A stretch of 28,808 bases of DNA, taken from CAZONU01 sp965370045 (GTDB taxonomy: Bacteria > Planctomycetota > SZUA-567 > JAKLDR01). Below the pieces are notes generated by a model, which was given only the letters and a program-made list of their open reading frames with translations, searched no databases and had not been told where the DNA came from. This document shows positions 26,131 through 28,808 of this stretch, piece by piece; positions within the stretch are counted from its first letter, which is position 1; the number at the start of each line of letters is the position of its first letter. The stretch lies in assembly GCA_965370045.1 (NCBI GenBank), contig CBDUSI010000054.1, positions 1 to 28,808 on the forward strand, in the 5' to 3' direction. Made by a program: the position numbers and the translations under genes.

Positions 26131-27125
26131 TGCTGGCACCTGTCACGGACAAGACTGAGATCAGGAAAGCTTACCACCTTCTAGCCAAACGCCTCAAGAC
26201 GGGCGCACAAAAAGTGGTCAGGTTAATAGGCTGGCAAGGCGGCTGTGATGAATTCCCTGTTTACTGGCACCCTCGCGAGGAGATGTGGACAGCGCTGGAT
26301 ACAGAGTACGCCGGTACGCGCTACTGGTGTCCATACGGCACAGCAAATCCGAACGAAACGGACAATCTTCCTATTACCTGCGAGATCAATCCACCTTACT
26401 CCGGCTATGACCGCCGTTGCGCTGGTGTGTTTGCTCGTGACGAAAACGGCCACATCTGTCTCGCCCACTCCGGAAAGATCGGTGGCGGACGCAAGGGCAT
26501 CGGCAAGAGCGCGCTCATGTCTTTCTTGCGAGGCGCCAACATCCTGCCGGTAGGCTGGCCGGATGGCGTCGAGTCAGATGTCATCGTCATCAGCCCCCTG
26601 AGCGACAAGAGGTTAGTTGCCCGTATAGCCAGCTTTGTCCACGAAGTCGAGAGATTCAAGACGGCAGTGGCATCTGGAAAACCGCCCATCCCGAGATACT
26701 ACACCGCCGCTTCTTTCCAACCAGAATTTAGTGGCAGGCGAGCGCCTTACAGCGGGAAGGCTCTCGTGGAGAGTTCGTGCTACCACGGCGATGTAGTGAA
26801 CGCGCTCGCAGAAGAACTGGAGGGGCGTGGGTACAAGCTAGGAAACGACCGCAAGCGCGATCTGTTTGTTGCCTCCCGCAGTGGGAACATGCAGATTCTT
26901 TTTGAGGTCAAGACGAACCTCACAGCGTCAAGCATCTACGGCGCTGTGGGCCAGTTGATGATTCACGGCGCTACGCAAAAACAGCCTCCCCGGCGAGTGC
27001 TGGTCGTGCCGGGAACACCCAATGTGAAAACTCGGGCGGCGCTCAAGCGGGCAGGACTTGAAGTTTTGACCTACGCATGGACAAAAAGGGGACCGGCCTT
27101 TAAGAAATTGGCCAACGTTCTCTGA
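26130..27125 (+). CDS. PD-(D/E)XK nuclease-like protein of unknown role
   Basis: A 331-aa protein. The C-terminal ~100 residues read as a PD-(D/E)XK nuclease fold: a helix (HGDVVNALAEELEGRGYKLG), then D244 in KRDLFVA, E259-V-K261 in ILFEVKT, then a helix with AVGQLMIHG, followed by a strand RRVLVVPGT. The N-terminal ~200 residues form a separate domain I do not recognise, with HSGKIGGGRKGIGKSALMSF and several Cys/Trp residues (WQGGCDEFPVYW, YWCPYGTA). The ATG at 26130 was preferred because it overlaps the leader-ORF stop; an in-frame GTG at 26106 is possible. Base composition is lower in GC than ppdK, suggesting acquisition. Restriction, DNA repair or defence are all possible; no methyltransferase accompanies it. 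Confidence 0.65.
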   Translation: MLAPVTDKTEIRKAYHLLAKRLKTGAQKVVRLIGWQGGCDEFPVYWHPREEMWTALDTEYAGTRYWCPYGTANPNETDNLPITCEINPPYSGYDRRCAGVFARDENGHICLAHSGKIGGGRKGIGKSALMSFLRGANILPVGWPDGVESDVIVISPLSDKRLVARIASFVHEVERFKTAVASGKPPIPRYYTAASFQPEFSGRRAPYSGKALVESSCYHGDVVNALAEELEGRGYKLGNDRKRDLFVASRSGNMQILFEVKTNLTASSIYGAVGQLMIHGATQKQPPRRVLVVPGTPNVKTRAALKRAGLEVLTYAWTKRGPAFKKLANVL

Positions 27126-27142
27126 CTCCCCATATCTTCTCC

Positions 27143-27152
27143 ACAGTTCTGT
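27143..27152. repeat. Left copy of a 10-bp inverted pair flanking the GNAT gene
   Basis: ACAGTTCTGT here is the exact reverse complement of ACAGAACTGT at 27753-27762, on the other side of the acetyltransferase gene. Both are followed on the plus strand by CAGG. Confidence 0.4.
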
Positions 27153-27245
27153 CAGGTAAACTGTGTAAACGGTCGGTTCTGAATTTCACCCCCCCGGCGG
27201 AGGCGGGGAGGTATAATGCGAGTGGAGCGGAAATGGAGAGGCAAG

Positions 27246-27752
27246 ATGAAGCCACGCGATAAGCCCGATACCTCCCGCCCTTCTGGTTTTCCCGGCGTGC
27301 GCCCCATGAAACCCGGGGAAGCCGGGGAGGTCAGCCGGGTGATCATCGCCGCCATTCGGTCAGGCTTCACGCCCAGCTATTCGCCGGAGGTCGTCGAGGC
27401 GACCGTTCGGGGCAACAGTCCCGAAGCCGTTCTGGCGCGCGCCTCGAAGCAGGCCGACTACGTGCTCGCCGAGGGCGCCCGGGTCACCGCCATGATCGGC
27501 CTCAAGCGCAACGAGATCGGCCACCTGTTTGTCGACCCCGCCCACAGCGGAGCGGGCACCGGCCGCCGACTGGTGGATTTCGCCCGGCGGAAGTTCCAGG
27601 CGGCCGGTCACCGGGACATGTTCACGCTGGCCAGTCTGAATGCGGTGGGCTTCTACGAGCGGTGCGGCTTCCGCGCGGAAGTCCGGGGCGCCTTTTCCCT
27701 GGGCGAGGGTCTGAACCTCGAATACGTCAGGATGCGGGCAGCGCTCGAATGA
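27246..27752 (+). CDS. GNAT-family N-acetyltransferase
   Basis: A 168-aa protein. GNAT enzymes transfer an acetyl group from acetyl-CoA to an amine of a small molecule or protein. The fold is clear: beta1/alpha1 region VRPMKPGEAGEVSRVI, beta4 IGHLFVDP, the acetyl-CoA pyrophosphate-binding loop HSGAGTGRRLVDFA (Q/R-x-x-G-x-G/A pattern), and the C-terminal motif LNAVGFYERCGF. The ATG at 27246 has GGAG 7 nt upstream. An upstream in-frame ATG at 27216 overlaps a TATAAT sequence (27212-27217) that may be a -10 box lacking a clear -35, so the shorter form is preferred. The substrate cannot be predicted. Inverted 10-bp sequences flank the gene, and it lies in an accessory zone. Confidence 0.85.
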   Translation: MKPRDKPDTSRPSGFPGVRPMKPGEAGEVSRVIIAAIRSGFTPSYSPEVVEATVRGNSPEAVLARASKQADYVLAEGARVTAMIGLKRNEIGHLFVDPAHSGAGTGRRLVDFARRKFQAAGHRDMFTLASLNAVGFYERCGFRAEVRGAFSLGEGLNLEYVRMRAALE

Positions 27753-27762
27753 ACAGAACTGT
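27753..27762. repeat. Right copy of a 10-bp inverted pair flanking the GNAT gene
   Basis: ACAGAACTGT immediately follows the acetyltransferase stop and is the reverse complement of the copy at 27143-27152. TGTCAG (27760-27765) and CTGACA (27799-27804) form a further small inverted pair here. Confidence 0.4.
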
Positions 27763-28076
27763 CAGGGACCCTTTTCGCGGCGCTTTCCCCGGCGCATTCT
27801 GACACCCACCGCTGGCTGCTTCTCCGCGCCAAGAGACCTTCTTAGCCATCCTCCGAAAATCCCCGGAAATCTTCTCGCTGAAACCGCGCGGGTTAGATGT
27901 TTTCCTGCCTGCAAACGTGGCCATCCGGGGGCTAAGACCCCCCGTAGTAATGGACAGTGTCAGCGTTCTGAAGAGAGAGGAGTTCCCCTACTTGGCCAAA
28001 GTCCGGAAAAATGAGAATTTCACGGGCCGGGAACGCGCGACTTACGACCCGCGCCGCCCGGCCTCGTGAACAGGTG

Positions 28077-28106
28077 CTCATAGTACTTATGAGGGGGTAC
28101 TTTTTT
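28077..28106 (+). terminator. Weak terminator-like hairpin with T-run
   Basis: AGTAC (28082-28086) can pair with GTACT (28097-28101), followed by five T. An alternative stem CTCATA/TATGAG (28077-28082, 28088-28093) overlaps it. Stems are short and A/T-rich, and no gene ends nearby. The interval 27753-28250 as a whole contains no gene I can support. Confidence 0.25.
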
Positions 28107-28222
28107 AACCACCAAGACACCAAGAAGAGGGAGGAGTGTTCAGTGTGCAGATTTCAGTGCTCAGTGGCCTGAAAACTGACAACCGAAAACTGGCTTAGTG
28201 TCTCCGTGGCTCCGTGTGAGAA
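28103..28222. repeat. Cluster of degenerate low-complexity intergenic repeats
   Basis: Three adjoining low-complexity blocks: ACCACCAAGACACCAAGAAG-type at 28108-28134; TCAGTG-rich sequence turning into CTGAAAACTGACAACCGAAA at 28139-28197; and GTGTCTCCGTGGCTCCGTGT-type at 28199-28221. From general knowledge, such near-repeats are scattered between genes in several environmental bacteria; I cannot verify other copies outside this window. Confidence 0.5.
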
Positions 28223-28250
28223 ACGACCTTAGAGTGCGCAGGGAAAGAAT

Positions 28251-28808
28251 ATGATCAGGCCGCGGACATCGATGCCAGAGCAATCGGGAGACGCTCCCCG
28301 CGAGGGAAGCCCTGCCCCCGCCTCCGTGTCCTCTGTGTCCTCTGTGTCCTCCGTGGTGAAATTGCCCTTCCCCCGCGACCTGCTCATCCACGCTGCCCGC
28401 ATGCGCGCGCGGGGCATTTCCTGGGAGACAATCGCCGCGCGAACGCCGCACACCGCGGCCGACCTCGCCCGACTGCCCTTTGACCACCCGGAAATCTGGG
28501 AGCCGCTGTACCGTCGCGCCGAAAAGCTCGCGCTTCAGGAAGCCGAAGGCCAGATGTTCAAGGCGCTCAACGTGCTCCTCGAAGGTGAAAACGCCATCGC
28601 CGCCGAGAAAGCCGCCAGAGAGTTATTGGTGCATCGCAGTCATGTTGAGAGGCGGCGGAGCGGGGGGAAGAGCCGTCGCCTCCCGGAGTGGCACCTCCGG
28701 TGCCCGACGGGAGGCGAGTCACTTGCCCAAACCACGCCAGGAGGGCGGAACCCCACGATTTGCCAGGGAGGGCAAAAGCCATCGTTTGGGGACGAGCCGC
28801 ACGACCTG
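28251..28808 (+). CDS. Helix-turn-helix-like protein, C-terminus beyond the window
   Basis: An open frame of 186 codons that is still open at the window edge. The ATG at 28251 follows AGGGA at a plausible distance. Residues 38-127 look like a compact helical DNA-binding region of the phage terminase-small-subunit/HTH type: FPRDLLIHAARMRARGISWE, then TIAARTPHTAADLARLP, then PEIWEPLYRRAEKLALQEAE and a C-terminal helix pair ending AAEKAARELLVHR. Residues ~25-36 (VSSVSSVSSVV) are translated from a 9-nt tandem repeat, and residues after ~130 come from a G/C-rich stretch with a long hairpin that does not look like protein-coding sequence. The core is therefore credible, but both ends may be repeat-derived. 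The real start could be GTG at 28353 or 28356. Confidence 0.5.
   Translation, partial: MIRPRTSMPEQSGDAPREGSPAPASVSSVSSVSSVVKLPFPRDLLIHAARMRARGISWETIAARTPHTAADLARLPFDHPEIWEPLYRRAEKLALQEAEGQMFKALNVLLEGENAIAAEKAARELLVHRSHVERRRSGGKSRRLPEWHLRCPTGGESLAQTTPGGRNPTICQGGQKPSFGDEPHDL
28323..28358 (+). repeat. 9-nt tandem repeat (GTGTCCTCT type)
   Basis: Three and a half units of GTG-TCC-TCT/TCC. It belongs to the same kind of low-complexity sequence as the block at 28199-28221 and, if translated, gives VSSVSSVSS in the N-terminus of the HTH-like protein. Confidence 0.65.
28676..28717. repeat. Long hairpin-forming inverted repeat
   Basis: TCGCCTCCCG (28676-28685) and CGGGAGGCGA (28708-28717) are perfect 10-bp inverted arms. 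Nested inside are GGCACC (28690-28695) and GGTGCC (28699-28704). The compact two-tier hairpin resembles REP/MITE-like dispersed elements. It lies within the open frame of the HTH-like gene. Confidence 0.55.

Noticed and set aside
26130..27752. Type II restriction-modification pair from the nuclease-like and neighbouring genes
   Set aside because: The neighbour is a GNAT acetyltransferase and no methyltransferase motif occurs nearby. The recognition-domain protein at 16329-17222 is 9 kb away and lacks a catalytic domain.
27727..28123. Two small minus-strand frames of 63-65 codons after the GNAT gene
   Set aside because: There are no ribosome-binding sites or recognisable sequence, and they overlap repeat-rich intergenic DNA.
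28103..28358. CRISPR-like array
   Set aside because: The repeats are short, degenerate, of differing unit types and lack equal-length unique spacers. No cas gene is nearby.

Overview
The window is a high-GC bacterial chromosome segment carrying about twenty genes on both strands. Gene content suggests a Planctomycetota/PVC-type or similar Gram-negative bacterium: a secretin-based pilus machine, several proteins with export signals or membrane anchors, frequent GTG/TTG starts, and accessory genes bordered by degenerate intergenic repeats. This assignment is an inference; no rRNA or other marker gene is present. No tRNA, rRNA or CRISPR array was seen.

Layout. (a) 219-6846 (+): a 3-isopropylmalate dehydrogenase-family gene, a heparinase II/III-family gene and, overlapping it by 4 nt, a large membrane-anchored alpha/beta hydrolase. 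(b) 6939-7217 (-): an orphan XRE-type regulator. (c) 7390-16037 (-): a tightly packed operon, transcribed right to left. It encodes a secretin (PilQ/GspD type), a PilM-PilN fusion, a PilO-like protein, two PilP/GspC-like paralogues in tandem, a UbiA-type prenyltransferase and an O-antigen-ligase/PglL-type membrane protein. Most junctions are 4-nt stop/start overlaps or gaps of about 30 nt or less. The set looks like the alignment subcomplex of a type IV pilus or type II secretion machine, with two genes that could serve lipid-linked glycan attachment. No pilin, ATPase or platform gene lies in the window. (d) 16110-17222 (-): just upstream of that operon, a response-regulator receiver domain fused to what reads as a TaqI-like target-recognition domain of a DNA methyltransferase, with no methyltransferase or nuclease domain. 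An in-frame TGA separates it from the last ~72 residues expected for that domain. This is the most unusual object here.

(e) 17364-18620 (+): a uronate isomerase-like amidohydrolase, divergent from the response regulator. With the heparinase-type lyase it hints at uronic-acid polysaccharide use. (f) 18695-22834 (-): a visibly lower-GC operon of three uncharacterised exported proteins (a TPR-like protein, a large secreted protein with a short GKP repeat, and a lipoprotein), with a near-consensus promoter at 22897-22925. (g) 23219-26053 (+): pyruvate, phosphate dikinase with a lysine/alanine-rich histone-H1-like tail. (h) 26071-28808 (+): an accessory zone holding a 19-codon leader ORF overlapping the start of a PD-(D/E)XK nuclease-like gene, a GNAT acetyltransferase flanked by inverted 10-bp sequences, about 500 bases without a gene that contain degenerate repeats, and a helix-turn-helix-like gene that runs off the window end and appears invaded by repeats at both termini.

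Sigma-70-like promoters were found by eye upstream of several transcription units; three of them share a TAGAAT -10 box. All family assignments rest on motif recognition in the translated sequence, not on database searches.
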